This document shows positions 1-7,856 of a stretch of DNA of 22,466 bases, in pieces. A program made the position numbers and the translations under genes. The DNA comes from Bacteroidia bacterium (lineage in GTDB: Bacteria; Bacteroidota; Bacteroidia; Flavobacteriales; Flavobacteriaceae), in assembly GCA_030431085.1 (NCBI GenBank), contig JAUIJW010000013.1, forward strand, positions 1-22,466. Direction: 5' to 3'. The first letter of the stretch is position 1, and each line of letters begins with the position of its first letter. Under the pieces are notes generated by a model. The model saw only the letters and a list, made by a program, of their open reading frames with translations, had not been told where the DNA came from and did not search any database.

Positions 1-1473
1 TTCTGCGGTTCTCTTAATATCGTTAGGTTGTGGATGTTTAAACTTAAAATCTGCATAGTATTTTTTTAATGTTTGAGCTAAATAATCATCACCAATAATA
101 TAACCTAGCTGAGCTAAGAAAATATTACCTTTAACGTAGGCAGATATGCTATATGCCATATTACTGTCGTAGCGGTCAGATTGCATGGTTTGAGACTCTT
201 CTTTGCCAGAACCCACCAAATAATAATAAGAAGGATAAGATTCTAAATTTGGATAAGTTTTGCCCTGAGCCATTACTTGATTCATCGCTCTAGCCGAGAT
301 ATAAGAGGTAAATCCTTCGTCCATCCAAGCATGTTTACTTTCGTTAGACGCCAATACAAATTGAAACCATGAATGTGCAAACTCATGGGCCGTTACACCT
401 ACCAAACTACTAAATTTTCTTTTACCGGTAATAAGAGTACACATGGCATACTCCATGCCTCCATCACCCCCTTGAATTACAGAATATTGTTGATATGGGT
501 AAGGCCCGATATGGGTATTGAGGTAAGTTAAAATTTCTGCTGTTTTTGGTTGTAAATTTTTCCAGTTTTCTTTGATTTCAGGATCGTTTTTATATAAAAA
601 ATGTAGTGTTACATTATTTTCACCTTTGATTTTATCATGTACAAATTCTGGGTCTGCAGCCCAAGCATAATCATGTACATTAGGAGCTTTAAAATGCCAA
701 GTTAGCTTTTTACCTTTAGGTCTTTTTAATGGTTTTGAGGTATCCTCATAACCATGTCCAACCTCTTGTGGATTTTGAAGATAGCCTGTACCACCAACAA
801 CATAATTTTTATCAATATGAATTTTAACATCAAAATCTCCCCATACACCATAAAATTCTCTAGCGATATATTGATTGGCATGCCACCCCTCATAATCATA
901 CTCTGCTAATTTAGGGTACCATTGAGTCATAGAAAGGGCAACACCTTCGCTATTATTTCTGCCAGATCTTCTAATTTGTAAAGGAACTTGTGCTTCAAAC
1001 TCCATATTAAAAGTTGATTTCTCACCAGGGGCAATAGGCTTGTTTAAAGTCACTTTTAAAATGGTACCAATAACTTCATACTTCACGGTTCTACCATCTT
1101 GATAAAGTGATTTTATTTTTTGATAACCGATTTCATTAGGTTTTAATTGTGATATTTTTGATACCAATTCTGGTTTATCTTTGGTGCCAATATTAACCAT
1201 CATACGCTTATCTGGGTCGCCAATAGTTTGTAACCTGATATCCATTTCACTACCAGGTTGAAAAGCATTAAATTGAAGATGGTAAAACACTTTGTCTAAA
1301 ACATCTGGAGAGTTATTAGTATAGACTAATTTTTGCTTGCCTTGATAAGTGTAGGTATTAACATCCATGTCTATATCCATGGTATAACTGGCATGTTGTT
1401 GCCAATAACTTGTGTTTTGTGCCGTGCTTTTAATTCCTATAATTAAAAGCGCTATCATTAGTATTTTTTTCAT
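1..1473 (-). CDS. M1 family metallopeptidase (aminopeptidase N-like), 3' end cut by window edge
   Basis: Zinc metallopeptidase of the gluzincin M1 family; only the first 491 residues are inside the window. Residues 1-19 form a signal peptide (KK start, hydrophobic core, cleavage probably after STAQ), so the protein is exported to the periplasm or cell surface. The zinc site is complete: HEFAH at 363-367 and the third ligand Glu386 exactly 18 residues later. Tyr447 in AYVKG fits the M1 transition-state tyrosine by spacing (61 after Glu386). GGMEY at 338-342 stands where M1 aminopeptidases carry GAMEN. The reading frame is open to base 1, so the C-terminal helical domain lies outside. The ATG at 1473 directly precedes the signal peptide, and a -7 box lies about 50 bases upstream. 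Likely role, by family knowledge: trimming of exported or dietary peptides; the specificity is not readable here. Confidence 0.93.
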   Translation of the reverse strand, partial: MKKILMIALLIIGIKSTAQNTSYWQQHASYTMDIDMDVNTYTYQGKQKLVYTNNSPDVLDKVFYHLQFNAFQPGSEMDIRLQTIGDPDKRMMVNIGTKDKPELVSKISQLKPNEIGYQKIKSLYQDGRTVKYEVIGTILKVTLNKPIAPGEKSTFNMEFEAQVPLQIRRSGRNNSEGVALSMTQWYPKLAEYDYEGWHANQYIAREFYGVWGDFDVKIHIDKNYVVGGTGYLQNPQEVGHGYEDTSKPLKRPKGKKLTWHFKAPNVHDYAWAADPEFVHDKIKGENNVTLHFLYKNDPEIKENWKNLQPKTAEILTYLNTHIGPYPYQQYSVIQGGDGGMEYAMCTLITGKRKFSSLVGVTAHEFAHSWFQFVLASNESKHAWMDEGFTSYISARAMNQVMAQGKTYPNLESYPSYYYLVGSGKEESQTMQSDRYDSNMAYSISAYVKGNIFLAQLGYIIGDDYLAQTLKKYYADFKFKHPQPNDIKRTAE

Positions 1474-1521
1474 TGTTCAATTAATATTTAGGGTTGAGTT
1501 TAAATCTTACAGATAATTTAA

Positions 1522-1529
1522 CAAATGTA
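1522..1529 (-). promoter_or_regulatory. -7 promoter element for the M1 peptidase gene
   Basis: On the minus strand this reads TACATTTG, an exact match to the Bacteroidota -7 consensus TAnnTTTG, 48 bases before the ATG at 1473. No TTG stands at the usual 19-21 base distance upstream, so the -33 half is weak or absent. Confidence 0.55.
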
Positions 1530-1627
1530 TCAAATTTTATGTCTAAAATCTCATTTAAAAATTTGATAGGATTTCAAATTAATAGAGGATGATTTTGTAA
1601 AACTGCGATTTTTATTTAAAGGGTAAT

Positions 1628-1665
1628 AAAAAAGCTATAAAGACCATGGTCCTTATAGCTTTTTT
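1628..1665 (-). terminator. Intrinsic terminator after the S8 protease gene
   Basis: A near-perfect inverted repeat with arms 1628-1645 and 1648-1665 (one mismatch, A1641/C1652). The GC-containing core is closed by A-run/T-run ends. On the minus strand the second arm ends in a T-run, as expected for the terminator of the S8 gene that stops at 1688. The symmetry means it could also work on the plus strand, but nothing upstream on that strand needs it. Confidence 0.7.
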
Positions 1666-1687
1666 ATGGTTAAAGATTAACGATGGT

Positions 1688-3349
1688 TTATTTACCATTA
1701 ACCACTTGATCTGCCATTTTTAAGGCATTATAGGCATTAAGCACTCTTCCAGATACAGATAAATCACTAAAAGGAACCTTTTTTCCATTACCCTTAGGTA
1801 ATTTAACATCTAGATTAACTTTAATTCCAGAATTCATAATAATATGTTTTACCTGACTCGCAGATAATTCTGGATAATACGAACGAATTAAAGCTGCTAC
1901 GCCAGCAACTTCTGGGGCAGCCATTGAAGTACCTTGAATAGATTTATACTCATTTTTGGGAATAGTAGAATAAATTTCTAATCCAGGAGCAAAAATATCT
2001 ACATTCTTTTTACCGTAATTAGAGAAAGAAGCCACTAAATCTTCATTGTAATTTCTGGTCATGGCCCCAACAGTAATCACATTGTCTACAATTTCATTAA
2101 CTTTATCTGGAGCATCTGTAGGGAAATTGTCACTCTTGTCTATATCCTTCCCATCGTTTCCAGCAGCATGTACCAATAATACATCTTTGCTGGCCGCATA
2201 TTTAAAAGCCTCATGTACCCATTCTGGATTTGGTGAATAGCTTTTACCAAAACTCATATTAATAACTTTAGCTCCATTATCTACGGCATAACGAATAGCA
2301 AGTGCTACATCTTTATCATATTCATCACCATCTGGTACGGCACGAACTGTAAGTAATTTTACATTTTGAGCCACACCATTCATTCCTTTGCCATTGTTTC
2401 TTGAGGCCAAAGCAATTCCGGCTACGTGAGTACCATGCATTTCATCATCTTTAGAACCAATGGTATAACCATTACCATAAGGCACATCGTTGATATCGTA
2501 TGGATTATCACCTACTTTTGCTCTACCATCAAGATCTAGATTGTAGCTTACTTTGATTTGGTCGCCGTAATAATCTAATCCACCTTTTAATTGGTCAATA
2601 GCATCTTGAGCCGAAGCACCAGATTCTAAAACTCTAATTAGTAATGGAGATTGCTCTTCTGTAGGTAAAGTTTTTATTTGAGTAGCAGTATAATTTTCGC
2701 CAAATTTAGCCTTAGCAGCATTATCTGCATCTATTAACATAGTTTCTAAACCTTTGTAGTATTCGTAGTTTTTATTGGCTTCAGAAACTCTTTTTTCGAA
2801 GTCCTTTTTTACTTTTTTGTAAAGGGCAAACTCTTCTTTATCTGCATCGGCAATATCGCTTTCGGATTTACCGCCATACTTAGCACTTAATTTTTTATAT
2901 AATCTAGTTACTTCTAATTGTTCTGGAGCAGATTCGCCTTTATCACCACCTAAAAAGTTCCACCCATAAACGTCATCTACATAACCATTTTTATCATCAT
3001 CTATACCATTTCCAGCTATTTCATCTGAATTTACCCAGATTACATCTTTTAAATCTTCATGCTCTCGATCTATTCCAGAATCAATAACACCTACAATAAT
3101 CGTGGTACCTTTTTTACCTTGTAAAAAATCATAGGCCTTTTTTAAGCTCATGCCAGGAATAGAGTCTGCGTAAATATCGGCATGAGGCCAAGCTCTTACT
3201 TCTTCTTCGCTCATTTTACCTACCTTGGCAGGGATTGTTACTGCGGTAGCATCACCTTCTGGTATGGCTTTGCTGTGGATAGATTTTGTTGTGCTACAAG
3301 CCGATAATGCTACTGCAACACTTAATCCTAAAATTAATTTTTTATTCAT
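1688..3349 (-). CDS. Subtilisin-like serine protease (S8), lipoprotein
   Basis: Secreted S8 peptidase of 553 residues. The N-terminus has a lipobox ending LSAC with the lipidated Cys at 18. The residues after Cys18 (STTKSIH) contain no acidic run, so the Bacteroidota surface-export signal is not evident and the protein may stay periplasmic. The catalytic triad is complete: Asp90 (VIDSGID), His305 (HGTH) and Ser475 (GTSMAAP), with the oxyanion Asn398 (AAGND). Asp90 and His305 are 215 residues apart, much further than the roughly 30-40 of classical subtilisins; residues about 138-300 form a Lys/Glu-rich, probably helical insertion. The gene starts 20 bases after the stop of the MBL hydrolase and is probably co-transcribed with it, ending at the terminator at 1628-1665. 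Substrate unknown; general proteolysis in the cell envelope is the likely role. Confidence 0.93.
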   Translation of the reverse strand: MNKKLILGLSVAVALSACSTTKSIHSKAIPEGDATAVTIPAKVGKMSEEEVRAWPHADIYADSIPGMSLKKAYDFLQGKKGTTIIVGVIDSGIDREHEDLKDVIWVNSDEIAGNGIDDDKNGYVDDVYGWNFLGGDKGESAPEQLEVTRLYKKLSAKYGGKSESDIADADKEEFALYKKVKKDFEKRVSEANKNYEYYKGLETMLIDADNAAKAKFGENYTATQIKTLPTEEQSPLLIRVLESGASAQDAIDQLKGGLDYYGDQIKVSYNLDLDGRAKVGDNPYDINDVPYGNGYTIGSKDDEMHGTHVAGIALASRNNGKGMNGVAQNVKLLTVRAVPDGDEYDKDVALAIRYAVDNGAKVINMSFGKSYSPNPEWVHEAFKYAASKDVLLVHAAGNDGKDIDKSDNFPTDAPDKVNEIVDNVITVGAMTRNYNEDLVASFSNYGKKNVDIFAPGLEIYSTIPKNEYKSIQGTSMAAPEVAGVAALIRSYYPELSASQVKHIIMNSGIKVNLDVKLPKGNGKKVPFSDLSVSGRVLNAYNALKMADQVVNGK

Positions 3350-3369
3350 TGTATTGGTTTTAATTGTAA

Positions 3370-4236
3370 TTATTTGAGGTTAAAAATTTCATTAAATTGA
3401 TAGGTTTGGTCTAACCTTACACCTTTTTCTGTCTGTTTTAAAGTACAAATTTCATGAGAGGCATCGTGTTCTAAAAAGAGGTAATAGTTTTCTTTTACAG
3501 CACGGTCTAAAAAGGTTTGTTTTTCATCTAGTGTTAACAAAGGTCTAGTATCATAACCCATGACATATGGCAACGGGATATGCCCAGTAGTGGGTAGGAG
3601 ATCAGCCATAAAAATTAATTTTTTCCCTTGATAGGTGATATGTGGAATCATTTGCTTTTCTGTATGACCATCCACAAATAAAATATCAAATCCTAAAGGG
3701 GAATTTTTTAGATACCCAGAGTCATCGGCATCGATAAAATTTAACTGTCCAGATGCTTCTATAGGCAAAATATTCTCTGTTAAGAAAGAAGCTTTTTCTC
3801 TGGCATTAGGTTGCGTAGCCCATTGCCAATGATTTTTGTTGCTCCAAAATTTAGCATTTTTAAAAGCGGGTTCATAGCCTGTTTTATTTTTATTCCATTG
3901 AATGCACCCACCGCAGTGATCGAAATGTAAATGGGTAAGAAATACATCGGTAATATCATCACGATTAAAACCGTATTTGGCTAAAGAACTATCTAAGGTA
4001 TCATCCCCGTAAGGGTAGTAGTAACTAAAAAATTTATCGGATTGTTTACGGCCTGTCCCTGTATCAATAAGTATGAGTTGATTACCATCTTCAATAAGCA
4101 TACATCGTAAACTCATATTGATCAAGTTGTTTTGATCTGCAGGGTTGGTTTTTTGCCAGATAACTTTAGGCACAACCCCGAACATAGCACCACCGTCTAG
4201 TTTAAAATTACCAGTTTCTATTGGGTAAATTTGCAT
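3370..4236 (-). CDS. Metallo-beta-lactamase-fold metallohydrolase
   Basis: A 288-residue soluble MBL-fold hydrolase with a complete two-metal site: HLHFDH at 102-107, then His191 (DGHT), Asp212 (MADLLP) and His257 (EHD). No signal peptide is visible, so it probably acts in the cytoplasm. The fold and spacing resemble the group that includes N-acyl-homoserine lactonases, but the sequence alone does not set the substrate; a lactone or other ester hydrolase is the most I would say. The S8 protease gene follows after 20 bases, suggesting a two-gene operon. A one-mismatch -7 box (CATATTTG on the minus strand, 4258-4265) lies 21 bases before the ATG. Confidence 0.88.
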   Translation of the reverse strand: MQIYPIETGNFKLDGGAMFGVVPKVIWQKTNPADQNNLINMSLRCMLIEDGNQLILIDTGTGRKQSDKFFSYYYPYGDDTLDSSLAKYGFNRDDITDVFLTHLHFDHCGGCIQWNKNKTGYEPAFKNAKFWSNKNHWQWATQPNAREKASFLTENILPIEASGQLNFIDADDSGYLKNSPLGFDILFVDGHTEKQMIPHITYQGKKLIFMADLLPTTGHIPLPYVMGYDTRPLLTLDEKQTFLDRAVKENYYLFLEHDASHEICTLKQTEKGVRLDQTYQFNEIFNLK

Positions 4237-4257
4237 AGATAATTTAGATAAGCGCTA

Positions 4258-4265
4258 CAAATATG
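4258..4265 (-). promoter_or_regulatory. Weak -7-like element before the MBL hydrolase
   Basis: Minus strand reads CATATTTG, one mismatch from TAnnTTTG, 21 bases before the ATG at 4236 and downstream of the tRNA terminator. No -33 TTG was found at the right distance. Without it, the MBL/S8 pair would depend on read-through from tRNA-Cys. Confidence 0.3.
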
Positions 4266-4302
4266 CGAATTTTAGGGTAAAAGGGTGTTAAAAAAAACAA
4301 AA

Positions 4303-4330
4303 AAACCTCAACAGAGATTCTGCGAGGTTT
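4303..4330 (-). terminator. Intrinsic terminator of tRNA-Cys
   Basis: The stem AAACCTC (4303-4309) pairs with GAGGTTT (4324-4330), with a short inner stem (CAGA/TCTG, 4312-4315 with 4319-4322). On the minus strand the hairpin is followed by a run of T interrupted once (complement of 4291-4302). It begins two bases after the tRNA end, so it ends the tRNA transcript before the MBL gene. Confidence 0.75.
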
Positions 4331-4332
4331 AG

Positions 4333-4403
4333 AGGCGTTGAGCGGATTCGAACCGCTGTAGGAGCTTTTGCAGAGCCCAGCCTAGCCACTCGGCCACAAC
4401 GCC
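4333..4403 (-). tRNA. tRNA-Cys (anticodon GCA)
   Basis: The minus strand folds into a cloverleaf of 71 bases: acceptor GGCGTTG/CAACGCC, anticodon stem GGGCT/AGCTC with loop CTGCAAA (anticodon GCA), and T arm AGCGG-TTCGAAT-CCGCT. The discriminator base is U73 (complement of A4333), the known identity base of tRNA-Cys. CCA is not encoded (the next bases are CTA), so it must be added after transcription. It has a complete promoter and terminator of its own. Confidence 0.96.
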
Positions 4404-4417
4404 AAAATTTTAGGTGG

Positions 4418-4447
4418 CAAATTTAAATAAAAAAAAGTAATTAACAA
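4418..4447 (-). promoter_or_regulatory. Complete Bacteroidota promoter for tRNA-Cys
   Basis: On the minus strand, TTG (4445-4447), a 19-base spacer, then TAAATTTG (4418-4425): a textbook TTG-N19-TAnnTTTG promoter. Transcription would begin about 7 bases further, only some 8 bases before the mature tRNA 5' end. It is the only promoter in the window with both halves clearly present. Confidence 0.8.
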
Positions 4448-4508
4448 TTAAAATACCCAGTAAATAGAATGTGAAGATGAAAGGCTAAGTAGTTTGTAAT
4501 TTAAAGAC

Positions 4509-4516
4509 TATCTTTG
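4509..4516 (+). promoter_or_regulatory. -7 promoter element for the CX5R phosphatase gene
   Basis: TATCTTTG, an exact TAnnTTTG, 35 bases before the ATG at 4552. A TTTG at 4493-4496 is too close (12 bases) to be a normal -33 element. Confidence 0.6.
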
Positions 4517-4551
4517 CAAAAATTATATTTAGGTAATCAATCGATTGAAAA

Positions 4552-5130
4552 ATGCGAAAAAAACTCATTATTGCGTTGATAGCTATTGCTGTAGTTTCTG
4601 CAGCCATTTATGTGTATGAGGTTCATATTAATTACAGATTTACAGAAATTAGTAAAAATAAGGTGTATAGCTCTTCGGTAATTCCGCCAGAAAAAGTGGG
4701 TGATTTTGCCAAAGAACATGGTATTAAAACGATAATAGATCTTAGAACAGGATCTGTTCAAGATCGATTGAACCCTGCGAAATATTCAGATATCGCGGCC
4801 GAGGCTGATGCTTTGGCTAAGGTTGAAGGGGTGCAACATATTAGCATTCCTTCAAAACAAATTCCAACTGATGAAACGGTAGACCAATTTGTGGAGATAA
4901 TGAAAGATTCTTCGCTTTATCCTGTGCTAATTCATTGTTATCATGGTACAGGTAGGGCTGTTTTGTTTAGTGCATTGTATAGAATTGAATTTGAGAATTA
5001 TTCTAACGAAGAAGCGAGGCAAAACACGAGGTTTCCTTTAATATTTAGCAATTTTGCCAAAAATTCTAAAAAAGGAACCTATTTAAGAAGCTATAAAAAA
5101 AGGTTAACCTCGGCAGATTCTATTCAGTAA
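4552..5130 (+). CDS. Membrane-anchored tyrosine/dual-specificity-type phosphatase
   Basis: A 192-residue protein of the cysteine-dependent phosphatase superfamily. Residues 5-22 form one N-terminal membrane segment, probably an uncleaved anchor. The P-loop is HCYHGTGR at 128-135, giving nucleophile Cys129 and phosphate-binding Arg135 (CX5R). IIDLRTG at 61-67 is the strand typical of atypical dual-specificity and DUF442/Siw14-like enzymes. Members of this superfamily act on proteins, inositol phosphates or phospholipids; membrane anchoring and the neighbouring lipid-linked glycosylation genes make a lipid phosphate worth considering, but that is inference. The start follows an exact -7 box by 35 bases. 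Its stop overlaps the stop of the convergent glycosyltransferase gene by 11 bases. Confidence 0.85.
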   Translation: MRKKLIIALIAIAVVSAAIYVYEVHINYRFTEISKNKVYSSSVIPPEKVGDFAKEHGIKTIIDLRTGSVQDRLNPAKYSDIAAEADALAKVEGVQHISIPSKQIPTDETVDQFVEIMKDSSLYPVLIHCYHGTGRAVLFSALYRIEFENYSNEEARQNTRFPLIFSNFAKNSKKGTYLRSYKKRLTSADSIQ

Positions 5131-6790
5131 TTTTTAAAAGGTAGGCTTTTTTAAGTGTTTGAGCTCTTGTTTTAGGGTTTAAAAACGGCAGGGAAAGCAT
5201 GGTTACTCGATAATACGGAATTTCATATTCTTGCTGCCATTCAATATTCTGATCAGAAATTTGAGACCGATCTCTATCGTAAATAAACAACCATTTCCCT
5301 TTTTGATTTTCTATATTAGAAGGGGCAACATGTGCTATTTCGGTTTGAGTATAAAAAATTAGTGGCCAACTGTATGAGTTGTCTATCATGATTATGTCTT
5401 CTGCCTCAATATCGTGTTTTTTCATTAAATCTAGTACTTCTATTCCAGCTTGGTACTTTAATAGTTTACGGTAAAAAGTAGTGTTTAATCCAAAATTTAA
5501 AAACACAGAAAATAATACAGAGATGGTCATTATTTTACTAATAGGATGCTGTTTTTTATAGATAAAGTAAATAAGTAACGCTAACAATAGAATGTAGATA
5601 ACACTTAATAGAGTTGATGGTACACCAAACACTTGAGTTAATAGTATGATAGCTAAAATACTGCCAATACCAATTATAAAGTATTGAACGGTTAGCATAA
5701 TTTTTAGAATTTTAGTCTTGTGATGATCAAATAAATATGCGAGATATCCAGCCAAAAGCACAGCCACTAACGGAAACATAGAATTCATATAATGTGGCAA
5801 TTTTGACTTAGAAGTATTGATGATGATCATGATTAACCAAAAGCCACCTACAGTTAAAAATTCGAGATTATTTTTGTACTTAAATTTGTTCTTGATAAAC
5901 TGATATGATCTTCCAAAGATGCCAAAATAAGCTAAAATCGCCCAAGGTAAAAAGGCCCATAGTAGGGTATGGAAAAAGAAAAAATAGTCGGTGTTATTGC
6001 CTGCAAAGCCTGTGCCAGTTAATCGGTTAAAGCTTTGATCCCATAATATAAACTTAATGCCAGACACTCCGGTTTGACCATTAATGACCTTTTCGGGATG
6101 AGCATCAAATTGCATATAATAAGCATAAAATAAAGGTGAGCATGTGATTAGAAAAACAATAAGTCCTAAAATAACTTTCCAGTTCAAAACCGCACTCCAT
6201 TTTCTGGTGTATAAAATATGGCAAAGTAAATAACTTCCAATCATAAATACCGCTAGTTGACCTTTAGTACTAAACGCTATACCTAAACCTATACAGCCTA
6301 AAATTATAGATTTTATGGTGTTGTTTTTAACATACAAAACCAATTGCCAGATAGAGAAAATACTTGCACCCGTTAATACAGCATCTGTACGTACATCGTG
6401 GTTTGATAAAATAACGGCTTGTGCAGATAGAAAAATCAAAGAGGCTAAATGGGCAGATTTTTTGCCGTAAAATGTTTTAGCAAGTTGAAAGCATGAATAG
6501 GCTCCTAAAATAGTAAAAAGCAAAGCAGGAATTCTGTATGCCCAGTGACTTACTCCAAATATTTTGAATGATAATGCAGCCAGCCAAAAATGCATATGAG
6601 GTTTGTCTAGATAATCATTAACACCTTTAATAAGATTAGTGAAATCATTTTCAAGATACATATGCATGGCCATGGTAGCATGCTGGGCAGAATCATTTTC
6701 CATCAATACAATAAATAATCCAGAAATATACACAAGGGCTAAAAGTGTGTACAATAAATAAGTGATTGGTTTAGATAAAAATTGATCCAT
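5120..6790 (-). CDS. ArnT/PMT-like glycosyltransferase (GT83/GT39 type, GT-C fold)
   Basis: A 556-residue polytopic GT-C glycosyltransferase, which normally takes a sugar from a polyprenyl-phosphate donor on the periplasmic side and adds it to a lipid, glycan or protein. After the first membrane segment (about 9-30) comes the acidic loop motif END at 31-33 (DE-type catalytic site of ArnT/PMT). This is followed by KPHMHFWL (63-70), equivalent to the family's KPPLYYWL, and KLPHYMNSMFP (330-340), the ArnT-type KLPxYxLPxxP signature. About ten further membrane segments follow. The frame is open upstream to a TTG at 6862, but I place the start at the ATG at 6790: an exact -7 box (6824-6831) lies inside that extension and family members begin just before the first membrane helix. 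It is divergent from the GT2 gene, its likely donor-making partner. Confidence 0.88.
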   Translation of the reverse strand: MDQFLSKPITYLLYTLLALVYISGLFIVLMENDSAQHATMAMHMYLENDFTNLIKGVNDYLDKPHMHFWLAALSFKIFGVSHWAYRIPALLFTILGAYSCFQLAKTFYGKKSAHLASLIFLSAQAVILSNHDVRTDAVLTGASIFSIWQLVLYVKNNTIKSIILGCIGLGIAFSTKGQLAVFMIGSYLLCHILYTRKWSAVLNWKVILGLIVFLITCSPLFYAYYMQFDAHPEKVINGQTGVSGIKFILWDQSFNRLTGTGFAGNNTDYFFFFHTLLWAFLPWAILAYFGIFGRSYQFIKNKFKYKNNLEFLTVGGFWLIMIIINTSKSKLPHYMNSMFPLVAVLLAGYLAYLFDHHKTKILKIMLTVQYFIIGIGSILAIILLTQVFGVPSTLLSVIYILLLALLIYFIYKKQHPISKIMTISVLFSVFLNFGLNTTFYRKLLKYQAGIEVLDLMKKHDIEAEDIIMIDNSYSWPLIFYTQTEIAHVAPSNIENQKGKWLFIYDRDRSQISDQNIEWQQEYEIPYYRVTMLSLPFLNPKTRAQTLKKAYLLKITE

Positions 6791-6823
6791 TACAGAGATG
6801 TTAAATAGAAAGATTTCTGTGTT

Positions 6824-6831
6824 CAAAAATA
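6824..6831 (-). promoter_or_regulatory. -7 promoter element for the GT83-type gene
   Basis: Minus strand TATTTTTG, exact TAnnTTTG, 34 bases before the ATG at 6790. Its position inside the longer TTG-started frame argues for the ATG start. Confidence 0.55.
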
Positions 6832-6872
6832 CACTTATTATATAAATAAAAGGGCGTTTCAAAATAATTGTA

Positions 6873-6880
6873 TAATTTTG
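6873..6880 (+). promoter_or_regulatory. -7 promoter element for the GT2/PF03706 operon
   Basis: TAATTTTG, exact TAnnTTTG, 18 bases before the ATG at 6899, implying a leader of roughly a dozen bases. It lies back to back with the opposing -7 box at 6824-6831 (42 bases between them). Confidence 0.55.
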
Positions 6881-6898
6881 AAGCCCTAATTGAGATTT

Positions 6899-7846
6899 AT
6901 GAATACCACCGATCTATTGTCGATTGTTATACCTGTTTACGACGAACAAGATAATGTTGTGTTGCTAACTGAGGCAATAGAAGCCGCACTTGTAGGTTAC
7001 CGCTATGAAATTATTTTTATTGATGATTTTTCTATGGATAACACTCGAAATGTGGTTAAAAATATGAAGAATCCGAAGGTGGTACTGATTGAGATGAAAA
7101 AAAATTACGGGCAGAGTTCTGCTACCATGGCAGGGATAGATTATGCTAAAGGCGATTATATCATTACTATGGATGGGGACTTACAAAATGATCCTTCAGA
7201 TATACCAAAGATGCTGGAGATTCTAAAATCTGGCGATTGGGATTTGGTAACTGGGATTAGAAAAAAAAGACAAGATTCTCTGATAAGAACTTTTCCGTCA
7301 AAAATTGCAAATTTAATCATTAGAAGAGCTACCAAGTTAAAAATTACAGATCAAGGTTGTGCCCTAAAAGTATTCACTAGAGAAACAGCTAAAGATTTAA
7401 ATCTGTACGGTGAGTTTCACCGTTTTATTGCTGTTCTAGCTCATTTAAATGGGGCAAAAATTACAGAAGTTGATGTAAAACACCATTCTAGAAAGTATGG
7501 GGTATCTAAATACGGTTTAGGAAGAACATTTAAAGTATTAAACGATTTGTTTTTACTTATCTTTCAACGAAAGTATATGCAAAAGCCTATTTATCTCTTT
7601 GGTAATATGGGATATTTTTTCTTTTTTGCTGGGGTATTGATTAATATCTATTTGCTTATTGTTAAGTTATTAGGTAATGATATTGGTAATAGACCGCTAT
7701 TAATTTTAGGCGTTTTGTTTATACTAGTAGGGATTCAGTTATTTACCATTGGCATTGTAACGGATTTACTCATGCGTACTTACTACGAATCTCAAAACAA
7801 AAAGCCTTACTTTATTAGAAAAATCACTACGATTGAAAGCCAATAG
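6899..7846 (+). CDS. Polyprenyl-phosphate glycosyltransferase, GT2 family (DPMS/GtrB/ArnC-like)
   Basis: A 315-residue enzyme expected to transfer a sugar from a nucleotide sugar to polyprenyl phosphate on the cytoplasmic face. The GT-A domain shows IVIPVYDEQ at 9-17, the nucleotide-binding IDD at 41-43, the metal-binding DGD at 92-94 (MDGDLQNDP) and R198-K199-YGVSKYG, the RxxGxSKY motif of the dolichol-phosphate-mannose synthase group. Two C-terminal membrane segments (about 236-258 and 267-291) match the GtrB/ArnC layout. I use the ATG at 6899 rather than the in-frame TTG at 6890: the -7 box at 6873-6880 would leave almost no leader for the TTG. The PF03706-type gene follows after 10 bases. 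The sugar cannot be read from sequence. Confidence 0.9.
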   Translation: MNTTDLLSIVIPVYDEQDNVVLLTEAIEAALVGYRYEIIFIDDFSMDNTRNVVKNMKNPKVVLIEMKKNYGQSSATMAGIDYAKGDYIITMDGDLQNDPSDIPKMLEILKSGDWDLVTGIRKKRQDSLIRTFPSKIANLIIRRATKLKITDQGCALKVFTRETAKDLNLYGEFHRFIAVLAHLNGAKITEVDVKHHSRKYGVSKYGLGRTFKVLNDLFLLIFQRKYMQKPIYLFGNMGYFFFFAGVLINIYLLIVKLLGNDIGNRPLLILGVLFILVGIQLFTIGIVTDLLMRTYYESQNKKPYFIRKITTIESQ

Positions 7847-7856
7847 TAAAAAAATA

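Noticed and set aside
3370..4236. Calling the MBL-fold protein an N-acyl-homoserine lactonase (quorum quenching)
   Set aside because: The metal site fits the whole superfamily; no residues specific to lactonases can be claimed, so only the fold is annotated.
4237..4551. Small antisense frame over the tRNA-Cys/phosphatase upstream region
   Set aside because: The minus-strand frame ending near 4537 only mirrors the phosphatase coding sequence and has no plausible protein features.
6788..6862. N-terminal extension of the GT83-type protein from TTG 6862
   Set aside because: It contains the exact -7 box 6824-6831 and adds a stretch before the usual first helix that family members lack.
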